A program made the translations under genes and the position numbers. The notes under the pieces were generated by a model. The model had not been told where the DNA came from. It made no database searches and saw only the letters and a program-made list of their open reading frames with translations. A DNA stretch of 52,486 bases from Gonium pectorale (Eukaryota; Chlorophyta; Chlorophyceae; Chlamydomonadales; Volvocaceae), in the NCBI GenBank assembly GCA_001584585.1, contig LSYV01000007.1, forward strand, positions 434,903-487,388, in the 5' to 3' direction. Positions 11,208-23,000 of this stretch are shown here, piece by piece (the stretch's first letter is position 1; every line of letters begins with the position of its first letter).

Positions 11208-13424
11208 GCGGGACCGACACCACCATCCAGCAGCTCTCGCTCTTACACACCTTTGCAGGGTAGATTGGGGTATCCGTTATGCATGGCTCAAACAGGCAAA
11301 TTTGCATGCTAACTCAAGCAGCATTGTTTAACGACAGAGGAGGCTTGGTGGTTTGGCTAGTTTCCCTGAGAGACTCTTGACGTGGAGGGGCGCACGACAT
11401 TGGAAGGATTAAGGATGCGGTTGGGGCCGCTCCACTGGGTTCTCAAACGAAATGCGCACCTTCTGCAATGGCCTCCGAACAGTGAATACTGACTTCAGAC
11501 GGATTGCATAGCAGGCAGGCCTTGGTCAGTACCCTCAATAATGCTGCCTGCAACAACTAGCCGCAACACCACCATGTACTTGGTGAGAATATAATCCTAA
11601 GCGAAGTCAATGTCTACTGCGAGTGCTTAAGTAATGGCAGGGGCCTGTGGTACCTGTCGCGTCCTGTCACTTTGAACACAACTGCTGTCGCGTCTGACGA
11701 GCGCGTGCAGTCGCTCGTAATACCAGCATCGAAAATGACAGCTCTGAAGAGTCCGGTTATACCACCAAAGCAGTTGGACAGTTATTCCATCTATCGCAAG
11801 CACATGGTCAGACCAAGGGTCGCAATGCAATGTCTGCTTTGTGAAGATTTATTGTGCCTCTACAAGCCATATTAGTGATAGTCATCATCACCAGCGGAAG
11901 CGGGCCGGGTAGCCGACAAGGGTCAGGGTCAGCAGCGCCATGGCGACTGCCATAAGGACGCGGTCGCTGCATGCGTGCCTGTCAATCCAACCGTAGAGAT
12001 ACGGCTGGGTCCAGAGGTTCGACGGTGTACATCAGGACACGGGGTCGGGCGGCGGGTGATGTCCATTGCAACCAGACGTATGGGCGCGTGGACCAGCACC
12101 CAACCGCACTACAACACCGAGCTGCTCCTGTTATGGGCAGCGGGCAGCGGGACCAGGTGTGATCCAGGGGGTGTATGGCGCAGGTTTGTGCAGGTGAGGA
12201 GCTGCTCACATGCATCCCCCCTGGGAGCTGCATGTGGACGATGAAATGGCAGTCACGCGACAGCTACTGTATGGCAGGTCTCGCTCGCCCCCAATGAGCC
12301 ACGTGACGGCACAGCACCCTGACACGGCTCTGCAATACGCCGGCCCCCTAGGATCCACCAGAGCACCACATGCCTGGCATAGAGCTGGATGGCTGGAAAA
12401 AAACTGAAGGCAGAAGCATGGACTTACCTCGCCGTCGGCTGTATGCAAACGTATGCAAAACTTGCAAAGAACATCACGATACCAGTGACGCGTGGATACC
12501 GTTTCGGCCACTTCGGAACTTGTGACGGCCTCATCTGGGCGGCTGAACTGCCAGTGCCAAAAAGCGGGCTGGAGCACTCAGCTTCGACATCATTTTACAT
12601 GATGCCCTCAGCCTCCTTGAAGGATTTTGTGCGACAATGGCTTCGCTCAAAGCCCTGCGATCTCTTCGTATCTACGTGCGGTTACGACATGTACGACCAG
12701 TACGGCAAGCCCAATCGAGACGTGGGTGTTCGCACGGACGCCGCAATGACAGCGCGCTCAACAGCATCTCCCCACTGTTAAAACACAAAACAACCGGCAC
12801 AACGCTCGTCGTCAAATCGTCATCTAACCTAACAAAGAATCCGTAGCGCATTACTGGTCCGGGATTTGGCAGGTGCTGCCAAACTGTCTGCGTGGGAGCT
12901 GCTGAAGGCAAGGCAGCCAACCGATTCTCTCCCATGACAGCCACTGCACAACAGACGAGTGGCAGAGGGGAAGAGCCGGCGGCTGCTGGCACAACCGAGC
13001 ACAGGCCCGGTAGCCGTAATAGGAATCAAGCCCCCAAGAGTCATTCAAGTCCAAGACACACGAGACAGAGGCTTGCAACCCAACGGCAAGACACGCCGGT
13101 CTTCGCTCCGCCGGTCTTCGCTCCGCGCGCCGTCGTACCTACTCTGGTGTGTGCGTGTCAGGTATGCTACGCTGCGCGCACAACGACGATCCAAATCCAT
13201 CCTGCTCCCCCATTACTACACGCCACCGCCGCCACCTTGCAATACATGTACGCGCGGTCGCCCCTTGGGCGCTCATGCCCGCAGAGCCCCAGGCGCGCGC
13301 CTTATTGAGGTCGCCCCAGCCCGCCTCCCTTTTCCGAGGCCGGCGCAGCCTTGCCACTTTGCACAGCCGACCCGCGGATCGGTCGCGATCGGCGGGCAGC
13401 CGTCAGTTACTTGCCGTTGGCCGT
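11208..13424. other. Intergenic: RWP-RK 5' region and PGDH 3' UTR
   Basis: This 2.2-kb region is AT-richer than its surroundings, between two minus-strand genes. It should hold the promoter of the RWP-RK gene (ATG 11207) and the 3' UTR of PGDH (stop 13425). A minus-strand TGTAA lies at 12599-12595. One ATG-initiated plus-strand open frame, 12389-12781 (130 codons), has no codon bias or motif and is not called. A 15-bp direct duplication lies near 13099-13128. Confidence 0.4.
12595..12599 (-). terminator. Candidate PGDH poly(A) signal (TGTAA on minus strand)
   Basis: TTACA on the plus strand is TGTAA on the minus strand, about 830 bp after the PGDH stop. That distance is long but possible for an algal 3' UTR. 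Confidence 0.3.
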
Positions 13425-16400
13425 TTAGTTGCTGTTGGAGGGCAGCACCTCCTTGAAGATGGTGCACTCGACGACGCCGGGCACGGAGGTGATGGCCTCC
13501 ATGGTGGCGGGCGAGGGCTCCGTGTCAATGCCAATGGCCATGATGGCCTCACCGTCCTTGGCCGTGCGCGACACAGTCATGAACGAGATGTTCACCTGAG
13601 GGGAGTGGTGCAGGGCGCACGGGGGAAACACGGGAGGTGGGCAGGGCAGAAACGGATCACGAGCGAGGGATAAGCGCGACCCGACCACCAGCGTCCCGGC
13701 GGAGCAAAAGATTCGACAGCACAACGCGCCCACGCCAGGCACCGGGGTGCGGCCACGCCAGGCACCGGGGTGCGGCCACGCCAGGCACCGGGGTGCGGCC
13801 ACGCCAGGCACCGGGGTGCGGCCACGCCAGGCACCGGGGTGCGGCCACGCCAGGCACCGGGGTGCGGCCACGCCAGGCACCGGGGTGCGGCCACGCCAGG
13901 CACCGGGGTGCGGCCACGCCAGGCACCGGGGTGCGGCCACGCCCACGCCCATTCACCAACCCCACGACTCGCCCAAACGTTGATGTCCGCACGACTCCCC
14001 CCAATGCCCAGTCCCCTTCCTTGTCCCTGGTGAGCAGCCCAACCCTAGCCTCCTCACCCCCCCCCCCACCTTGCCTTGGCCAGCAGCATGCCCACGCCGC
14101 CGACAATGCCGGGCTGGTCGCGTTGCCGGGTGAGCAGCACAGAGCCCGACACGAGCAGCTCCACGTCGAAGTTGCCGATCTTGGTCAGGAAGGGCTGGCC
14201 GTTCATGACCTTGCCCTCCACGTAGATGCGCTTCGTCTTGTCCACGGCGGCGCTGAACTTCGAGTCGGCGGTGCCCAGGGCCACCGACATGCTGCTCAGC
14301 ACCTGCAGCCGTCACGGCGGGGTGGGCGGAAGCATGTGAGGTGAGCGAGTCTGGGTCGGGAATAAGATAGAACAGGTTCCATTACCGAAGACCTGCCGGC
14401 AACCAGCGGCATTCCTGCGCAACAGCATAGCGGCAACAGCAGGAACTGGGACGGACAGCAGCCTGTGCTTCCCAAGCCGTCGAGCCGCAAGGAATCAACG
14501 CCCCCTACAGAATCCGCGGCTTAGCTCCAGCAAGCCCCTCCTCCCCGACCCCACCACCCTGCTTCCCTCCATCCCCCGCGCACCTCGCTGCCCTCGCCGC
14601 TGCGGACGTTGACCTCGGTCAGCTTGAGGCCGCGGTTCTTCGACAGCAGGTCGGCGTTGACCAGGTTGACCTTGGCCGTGGTAATCTCCTCCAGCACGCC
14701 CTTGATCACCATGGCGCGCAGCAGCCGGGTGTCCAGGTCGTCGCCGCGCGGCGAAGAGTACGTGATGGCAATGTCGGTGAAGCCGCTGTCCTTGACCAGA
14801 CCCACGGCGGCCTTACCCAGGCCCTCGGCCAGCACAATGTAGGGCTGCAGCTCCTTGAGGATCTCGGGGGGCACCTGTGGCAGGGGCGGGCGGGCGGATG
14901 TTAGTGGTGGTGCTGCGACGAGGAGGGGCACTAGCGCGATGTGAGGGGAGCGTGTTTTGAGGCGAGGGTCGACGTGCTGGGGCTTGGCGTTGCGCGAGGC
15001 AGCAGCGATCAGGAGGCCGGCCCGCTAAACTCGGACCGCCGGCCCACCCTCGAGCTCCGTCGCTGCCTCCCAGCCGCCGGCTGCCCACCCGCACGTAGCT
15101 GCTGCTGCTCCAAGCGGCACTCCCAAGGAATGCCCCCTCCATGCCATCCCTCCGCTCTCCCCACGCCTCCCACCGGTCGGCGAACCCCCGCCCCCCCCCC
15201 GGGCCCGTTGCCCCTCACCATGGGCGCGTTGACGGCGTTGCTGCTGAGCTTGCCGGCCAGCGCGTCGACGACCGCCTCCACCACCTCGATGGCCACACCC
15301 TCCTGCGCCTCGGTGGTCGAGGCGCCCAGGTGGGGCGTGCAGATAACGTCGGGACGGCCGATCAGCGGGTTGCCTGCGGGGAGGGCAGGGAGAACGTGGG
15401 TGAGGCGCGAGCGTGTTCTCTACACGCGTGCAAACACTACCTCTCCCTACCTCGCGACGCAACACGCACCATCACAACTTTGGCGTACCGTACGCCGGTT
15501 GCATCCCCGACACCCACACACCCGCACACATCCACCCAGCCATCACCCACCAAACCCAGCCACCCACCCTCGAACTTGGGCGGCTCCTCCATGAACACGT
15601 CCAGCGCCGCCTGCGACACGTTCTTGGCGTCCAGCGCGCGCAGCAGCGCCGCCTCGTCAATCACGCCGCCGCGCGCCACGTTGATGATGCGGCTGCCCTT
15701 CTTGATCTTGGCGAACGCAGAGTCACCAAACAGGTTCTTGGTGCCGGGCGTGAGGGGCATGTGCAGCGAGTGGAAGTCGCCGGCCGCCAGTGCCTCGTCG
15801 AAAGTGACCAGCTGCACGCCCTGCGCGGCGGCCTTCTCCTGGCTGGCGTAGGGGTCGTAGGCGACCACGCTCATGCCCAGGCCCTTGGCGCGGCGGGCGA
15901 CCTCGGAGCCGACCTGGTGGGCGGGAGGGGAGGGGGGGGAGGCGAGGTGAGGCAGGGGAGGGAGAGGAGGGGTGTATGGGTGGGGTATGGGGTGGTATGA
16001 GGGGGTGTTGAGGCGGCAGGCCGGCCTTCGGGCAGATGTGTGCTGCTCGGGCGGGCAGCTGTGAACAGTGGCCGCCGGACCGGACCGTCCAACACGGACC
16101 GCCGGACGCGTCCAACACCGCTCTCGCGCGCGGCCGCTAACCGCATCCGACCTGGCCCCCATTCCGTTTCCCACCCCTAACTCGCAGGCTTCCAGGTCCC
16201 TCGCCCCCATACAGCCTGGACCCGGAACCCAGCCCGGAGCACCCAGCTCCGTGCAACCCCGCCCAACCCCCACCCCACCCACCTTGCCGAAGCCGTAGAT
16301 GGCGATGGTCTTGCCGACCATGCTGGTGCCAACGTACGTGTTGCGGTCCCACTTGCCGGCCTTGATCGAGGCGTCGGCCTGCGGGGGGGTGCACATCCAA

Positions 16401-18498
16401 TACGGAGAAAATCCTTGCTTCCATGGTCGCCGCCAAAACGTGTCAACTTGCGTGCGCAGCGGAGAGCAGGGCCGCAAAGCTGCTCGCTTGGCACCCGACT
16501 GTGGCAGTGCACACAGTGGGAAACTCCGGCGCGTTCGCCGCAGCCCCCGCCCTGCCCAGTCCAGGGCACTGTGGTGTTGGAAGGGTGGAAGGCCCGGGCG
16601 GCATCGCTGCTACTACGACCCCCCTAGCCGCGCGTCCGGGCCCCCGGCTTGAGAGGCGTGTCATGTGCCATCAGCCGATCAGCCCAGACCCAAGCCGGGC
16701 CCTAGTGCTGCGCCCGGGGGGCGGCTCTAGGGAGGCAAGCCGATGCGCATGCGACGCCACGCCATCGAGCTATCACAGCCACCTATGATCGCCCGAACGC
16801 CGCCCGGCCCACTACAGGAGGAATGTCCGGGAGGCCACCGCTCCGCAGCATCGCGCGAACGTCGTCGTGCAAGTACCAGTGCCAGTGCCAGCCTAGGCCC
16901 CAGGGATACTAATCCAGCCCGACCACGGGCTGCCACGCAGGCATCCCTCCCCCGAGGCGGCCCCGGCGGCGCCTCTTGCTCAGCGCGCCTGTCGCCGCAG
17001 CCTCAAATCCAAACATACCCATCCGTAGCCGCTCGCACGTACGGCACCCGAGTCCCCGCCCGAGCCGCCGCACCCGAGGCACCACGGCCGAGCCCAGCCC
17101 GCACGTCCAGACCCGGGGGCGCGACTGTGACCGGCTACGTCCCCCAACGGGCCGCAGACCAGACCAGTGTCCCGTTGGGACGTGGTCGCACCTGGGGCAC
17201 GTTGCGGGCCATGGCGCACAGCAGCGCAATGCCGTGCTCGGCGGCCGCCACGGTGTTGGCGGTGGGCGCGTTGACCACCAGGCAGCCGTACTGCAGGGCG
17301 GTCGAACACGGGCGGTCCACAGGGAAAGGGGGAATGCAGGGCGCAGAGCCACCAGTGCCCGCAAGCAAGATACGGACGGCACGGCACGGCGCGATCAGCA
17401 TAGGCTACTCGGTACGAATGGTACGAAGCTAAAGAGAGATCAGGATGGACCAGGTTGAATCCAGGCATGTCTCGCGCGGCCCCGATAGCTTGGGAGCGCG
17501 GCCCCGCCCCTCACCTCAGTGGCGGCGGCAAGGTCGACGTTGTCGACACCCACACCAGCGCGGCCAACCACCTTGAGGCGGCCCTTGCTCGCCTCAAACA
17601 CGGCGCGGGTCACCTGGGGAGTAGAAGCGGAGGGGCCGCATATCATGGCAAGAGGCGAGGATGAAGCTCCCTAGGTAAGCAGCAAGAGCATTGAAGCTCC
17701 TCCGTTGGCGAGAAAGGAGGCGCGCGCCAAACCTGGGCCCCAGGCACAGTCGGGGCTCCTGGGCCCGAGAGGTCGGGCACGAGGGAGGGAGGGTGGGTGG
17801 TGTACGCAACGAGGGGAAGGGGAAACGGGTGAACCCTTACCTTGGTGCCCGAGCGCACGATGAGGGCGTCGACGAGCGACACCTTGGCGCACAGCTCCTC
17901 GGGCTTCATGTTGTAGGCGGTCTCCACGTTGCAGGTCTGCTTCAGCATGTCAATACCTGTGTGGTACAGGATGATCGGGCGAAATTCATGCATTAGGAAC
18001 CAGCCAGGGGTCCAGGAGGTGCCAGGCCGGGAGGGACCAGGGTTTGGCGGGTCGACTCGCGCCATCGACGCCCAACCGCCGCGGCCAACGCCCGCGACCC
18101 CCCGAGTCCTCACCGGCAGAGCCCAGCTTCTCGGCAACCAGGACCGTGGGCTTGGAGTTGCCCGAGGCGACTGCAATTCGATGGGCGGGATCGAATCTTA
18201 AGGGTTGGGTCCCGTGCCGGTGCGGCACTTTGCGACATGCCAGGCCAGGACGGCTGGCCTGATTACGTACCGGCAAGCACCTTGACGCATTGCTGCCGGC
18301 CGAAACGAGCGGCGGCCGCACGGCGAGTCTGGAGTAAAGAGCAGCACGTTTTGTTAGAGCGGGGTCCAACATCGTGCCGAGCCGCCACTGCGGTCCCGGC
18401 GCCAGGAACACTGATCTTGAAATTGAAACACCAGAAAACTCTCAAGTGACGTGTACGTATCTACTCACCGCGCAGGGGCGATTAGCGAGGGTCTGCAT
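13425..18498 (-). CDS. PGDH: D-3-phosphoglycerate dehydrogenase (serine biosynthesis)
   Basis: It oxidises 3-phosphoglycerate to 3-phosphohydroxypyruvate with NAD, the first step of the phosphorylated serine pathway. Twelve exons: 18498-18469, 18328-18271, 18170-18114, 17956-17841, 17613-17515, 17290-17192, 16378-16283, 15913-15568, 15373-15219, 14874-14584, 14302-14075 and 13595-13425. Phases close to 581 aa. The first ~35 residues (MQTLANRPCATRRAAAARFG...) look like an organelle, probably plastid, transit peptide. Next come the substrate-binding part (PTVLVAEKLG, RAGVGVDNVD), the NAD-binding loop GFGKVG at 182-187, catalytic Arg266 (NVARGG) and His315 (TPHLGAST), the intervening ASB region and a C-terminal ACT domain (about 505-581) that commonly binds serine for feedback. 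The last intron (14074-13596) must start with GC (AAG|GCAAGG): the nearby GT five bases on would shift the frame into a stop. The gene is divergent from endonuclease V. Confidence 0.95.
13731..13943. repeat. 23-bp minisatellite, 9 copies, in last PGDH intron
   Basis: Nine tandem, practically identical 23-bp units (core GGCACCGGGGTGCGGCCACG) lie wholly inside the last PGDH intron. Because 23 is not a multiple of three, every frame stays open across it and produces spurious repeat ORFs on both strands. Each unit contains a short palindrome, GCACCGGGGTGC, that could fold. There are no unique spacers, so this is not a CRISPR array. Confidence 0.95.
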
Positions 18499-20018
18499 TT
18501 TCAATCAACCTTACGCAAGCCGTCGAAACTGCAAAGACGTTCGCAAAGTGCTCCCAATTCTGTTCCGAAACCTGCAGCTGCACCCTCTATGACCCGAGTG
18601 TAAGCTGCACGGCGCAAGATGACCGGAATTCGGGCGCCGTGCCGGGCCACCCTGGAGCCGTTCCGGGCGCGACGTGCCAAGCGAATCCTCACGTTTTGAC
18701 TTCACGCCCAGCGCTGCAAGCTGTGCACCTGGCACCTGGCGCCTGCACACTCACTCACTCGGTCCCCCACCCCCCGCATGCCGCAACAGGCCACGCGACG
18801 GCCCCACGTCTCCAGCCGCGGACACTCAGCTTCTCTCGTGTACATGTGATTCGAGCACATACGGCCCGCTGAATGCGCATGCTTGCTACTAGGCTTCCGT
18901 TGCACGTGCGGCCGCCACCTCGACCGAGCAGCGGAGCTGGCCTTCCGGCTTCATCGCAACCTGGGAAGCAGCGTTTTCTTCTGCATGTAACGATGGACCC
19001 GACGGATTAGAAATAGCATCTAGAACATACCGTAACCATGGGCGTGGAGTCTTCTCGCTGCGCATGACGAGTCTGCGAGCACCCTATGCGTGGCTGCAGT
19101 GGGTGCTACGGGGTTCGGAACCTGGCACGACAAGCGGGGTGGGGCGTGTCTGTGTGTCGGGTGGGGGTGGAGGGGAAGGGGGGCGCTCCTCTGAGCGTAT
19201 GCTTTCTGCAGTTGACTCCGCCTTGTCGCCAGAACCTGTCGGTCATGAGCCGTGTCCTGGGGCTCTGCAGAGTGAGGTTTGTAGACATGGCGATACGAGG
19301 CGCAGGTCAACCCTGTCTCCCCCCACCCCGGCTCGCCATGGCTCGCTGGTTAGGCCGGGTAGCACCGGAGTGGCCCTTTGCAAATAAGGACCGTGTCAAG
19401 GGGTACCGAACATGCTGCGTGTGTTGATTGTCCCATCACGCCTCGGTGCACTTTCACGTCTTGCTCAATGCGCGGCGCTCCATTTGGGGTCTATCAGCGT
19501 GTCGGGCAGGTTGGGGCAGTTGGGGTCACTGAGGAATCCGACGTCGTGGGATATCCCGTAAGTACCCTGATGGGTGCTGGTGCTCAGTAGCGCTCAGCAC
19601 GAGCAAGCTGTGGCCAGGAGGCCCAGGTACAGGAAAAAACTGAGAAGAAACGCACAGGCGTGTTCAGGAAAGCATAGGTGGCCAGGCCACGCGCGTGGCC
19701 CCCTATGTGGCTCTGCGCCCTCCGCCTGGCATGGGTGCTTGGGTGGGCCCCACCCCCCACTGACAGTCCGGCACCGGGGGCACCGGGGGCACCGGGGGCA
19801 CCGGGGGCAGCTGGGCACGGGGGCACGGCGGTTGATGGTGGTTAGAGCTGACAACTGTACCTGATTCTACCCGGCATTTGCCTCCAGAAAGAATTGCTTC
19901 CGTGTCGGTAGTTCGTGCCATGCTCATTGGACTGCGGCGTTGCCTTGTATCGGGATATTTCCGCGCCTCGGCGGTCCATCGAGCTGCGAACCTGTCAGCT
20001 GCCCGAGCGGTAGCAGCA
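18499..20018. promoter_or_regulatory. Divergent intergenic region between PGDH and ENDOV
   Basis: This 1.5-kb region contains the two 5' flanks of PGDH (ATG 18498, minus) and endonuclease V (ATG 20019, plus). Open frames are short and unsupported. A 9-bp tandem repeat lies at 19772-19807. No recognised operator or riboswitch was seen. Confidence 0.4.
19772..19807. repeat. 9-bp tandem repeat (CACCGGGGG x4)
   Basis: Four perfect copies of CACCGGGGG lie about 210 bp upstream of the endonuclease V start. The G-runs could form a quadruplex on the plus strand; that is inference. Confidence 0.8.
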
Positions 20019-23000
20019 ATGTCGGGACAGCGGTCGCACTATGAGGATCCCAGGCTGGCGGAGTGGGCTCGGTGAGCTGCAACGGCGTGCCTTTGACCCC
20101 GTGTCAAGTGCGGCCAACCCTTTGCCCATGGCGGGGTGCAGGCAGCAGCTGCGCATGGCGCAGCAGGTCATAAGCTGCGACGACGTGCCATGGCAGCTGG
20201 ACTCTTTCGAGCCCGGCACTCGGGTGAGGCTGAGAATGAGGGCAAAGTGTGGGAGGCCCGGCCAGCCTGAAGCCAACGGCAGCTGCACCCTGAACGCTGG
20301 AGGCGAAGGAGCCACTCCCTGGCGGGGAACCCCCTGGGCCATACCAGAGTGCTCCGCAATGCTGTAAGCCCTCGCCCCGTTGATGCCGTACGCTCTGCCG
20401 TACTCATACCTCGTGCAGCTGGAGCGAGTGGGGGGCCTGGACATCTCATTCCTAGAGGCGCCGCCGGACCCGGCCTGCGGCACCGGTGGCGGGCCGCCGC
20501 CCGGATGCTCGAGCACAGACTCCGGGCCGCAGCCCTCTGACGGGTCAGTGACTTGAGATCGACCACAGCCACGGTGCTTTGATCCCACACTCCACACGCG
20601 CGCACCTTGCGTCAGCAGCTGTCCGACCAGGCTTTACTGCGTCGCCCCAGGGCGCATCTCGCCAGGGCGAGCGCCCGCGCCGGCGCGGACGCCGCCGCGG
20701 GCGAGGCTGGCTGCGACGAGGCGGCAGCTGCTGCCGGTGCCGGCTGCCCGGGCATTGCGGCGCTGGTGGTGCTGAGCTTCCCGGTGAGACCGCGGGCCCC
20801 CGCCGCCGGGCTGGTTTGCCAGTGGCTTGACGGGGGTGGAGAGGGCGGGGCGTATGCGTAGGCCTCGGGCTAGTACGGTAGCCCGAGACCTACGCATACG
20901 CCCCGGTACGGTACTTGGCTACGGGTTACACGTCAGTGCGTAGTCTGTTTGGGGCCATTCTGCACGAAATGCGTGGCCGCCGCGGACGGCGCAGGCCCCT
21001 CGGGTCATGTCAAGGGGTCGCAGTGCATGGAGCGGGCGCCATTCGGGTTGGAGAGCCAAGCTGCACGGGCGATCCGCCCCTGCCCCTGGAGCCCCACCGT
21101 GCCCGTCGCGCCGTGCCAGGGGTCACCACTGCCCGGGACGTGCGCCTCTCCGGGACCTGGACTCGACCATCAGCAGCTGCCCAAACTGTTCTTGCCTTGC
21201 AAGTACCGATACAGATATGGATGCATGTTGCTCACAATCGTTTTGCCCTTGCCCTTCCTGGAAGGATCTGGACCTGCTGTACGAGGACTACGAGCCGGTG
21301 GATCTCACCATTCCGTACTTGCCTGGGTTCCTCGGGTTCCGCGAGGCGGACGCCTACGCCAAGCTGCTGCGGCGGGCGAAGGACTCGCCCCACCGGCCGC
21401 AGGTGGGGCTTCCGGCTCCGTGAGAGGTTGTGTGGCTGCCGGCTCGAGCGGCTACGTGCGATGCCGCAGCGACAACTGGCGTTTGGATCCATTGGGCTCA
21501 CCACTTGGATCCAGCCGGCTCCAGCCGCTCCGGATGAGCAGTCAGTTCCCCTCGCACTTTGCAAGCCCCGCTCCATGGACCAGTTCGTTGTGCGATCATC
21601 CACTCACAGGTCCCGCGAAACCCACCCACTGTGTACGGTAATGGCCACCCGTAATATGGATCGATTATCGATGCCGCCCTCCCCGCGCCCCGCCCCTATC
21701 GCCCGCCCGGCCTTGCACCGTCCAGGGCCCCGCCCCGCTGGCAATTTGCACCTCGGGGTGTGTACGCGCGTGGAGGTGGTGTTGGAGGTGCATTCATCTA
21801 ACCTTGCAGCTTCTCTGTTTTCCTCCCTCCGCCACCGCGCTTCACCCCCTCTTGCCAGGTGCTCCTGGTCGACGGCTGCGGGACCCTCCACCCGCGCGGC
21901 TGCGGCAGCGCCTGCCAAGTGAGTGCGTTCCCGTTGCCCTTCCCTGCACGCTTCCGGGTCATCCCGTCCGTCGGGTGTGGCCTCCCGCCTGCTATCTCCT
22001 GCCGCGCCTGCGCCAGCCCCCGACGCCCGCGCCCACCGGTACGCGCCCTCCCCCGCCCCTTGCGCCGCCACGTACCCGGACCCCGACCCACCCCACCCCA
22101 TCCCATCTCCGCCAGGTGGGAGTAACATGCGGCTACCCCTCTGTGGGGGTGGCCAAGAACCTGCTGTCGGTGGACGGACTGGACCGATTGGCGGTTCGGA
22201 GGTCCCTGCAGGCAAGAGGAGGGGAGAGGGCGGGCGCACATGCCCGGCTACCGCAGGCCGCGGGGATGGGGGGGGGGCTCACATGCGTGTCTGGCCCGCC
22301 GCCTGCAGGCGGCCGCGGAGGCGGCCACCACCTCCGCCGCTCCGTGCTCGCCATCCCCGGCGCGACCGCCCGGCACCTCGCCGCCGTCCACGGGAGGAGG
22401 CTGCCCCGCCGCAACGCCCTCAGCCGACCCGCCGTGTGGCGCACAAGGCGGCAGCGATGCTTCGGGTGAGCGTTGAGGGTGGTGCGTGGCGAGGACAACG
22501 TGCCCCATCCAGCATTCGTTCCGTGGGGCGCTCGTGCCCACGTGGAGGCCACGTGACTCGGCGCTGTTAGCGCCTCGTCCCACACCACCGTCCGCCTGAC
22601 CCAGCTCCGCGTGCCACCGCCTGTCGCCGCTTGCCATGTTGCGCCAGGGACCGCCGTCAGTGGCGCACGGAATGCAAGCGGGGCTGGGCACAGCAGCCGC
22701 TCGAGCGCTGCGCGCCTCGCCAGCGATGGCAGCAGCGCCAGTGGCGGATGCGGGGAACGCAGGGGCGACAGAATGCCTGATGTTGACGCTTCTTCCAGTC
22801 CATCGTCAATTCCCGGCGGGAGTCCTCAAGCCGGGGCCGCTGCCAGGTCTGCCGCTGTCGCCAACGTAGACGCGCCTGATGTTGCCGGGCGACAGGGCCA
22901 ACGCGCCGCAGTCGGGCGAGCGGGTGGCGGCCGGACGCTAGACATCCAAGTGCCGTTGATTGGTTCCAGCGGCGCCGTACTGGGTACGGCACTGTGCCCA

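Noticed and set aside
12389..12781. ATG-initiated 130-codon plus-strand open frame
   Set aside because: The residue composition looks protein-like, but the codon use lacks the strong GC3 bias of the real exons, there is no recognised motif, and it lies across the likely PGDH 3' UTR.
13592..14106. Several repeat ORFs (RTPVPGVAAPRCLAWPHPGAW-type and HARHRGAATPGTGVRP-type) and a possible CRISPR array
   Set aside because: A 23-bp tandem unit stays open in all frames. The copies abut with no spacers and sit inside a PGDH intron, so it is a minisatellite.
20907..21922. Plus-strand open frames covering 20.9-21.9 kb as an independent gene
   Set aside because: Only the stretch 21265-21402 matches the endonuclease V core. 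The rest is intron sequence in open frames.
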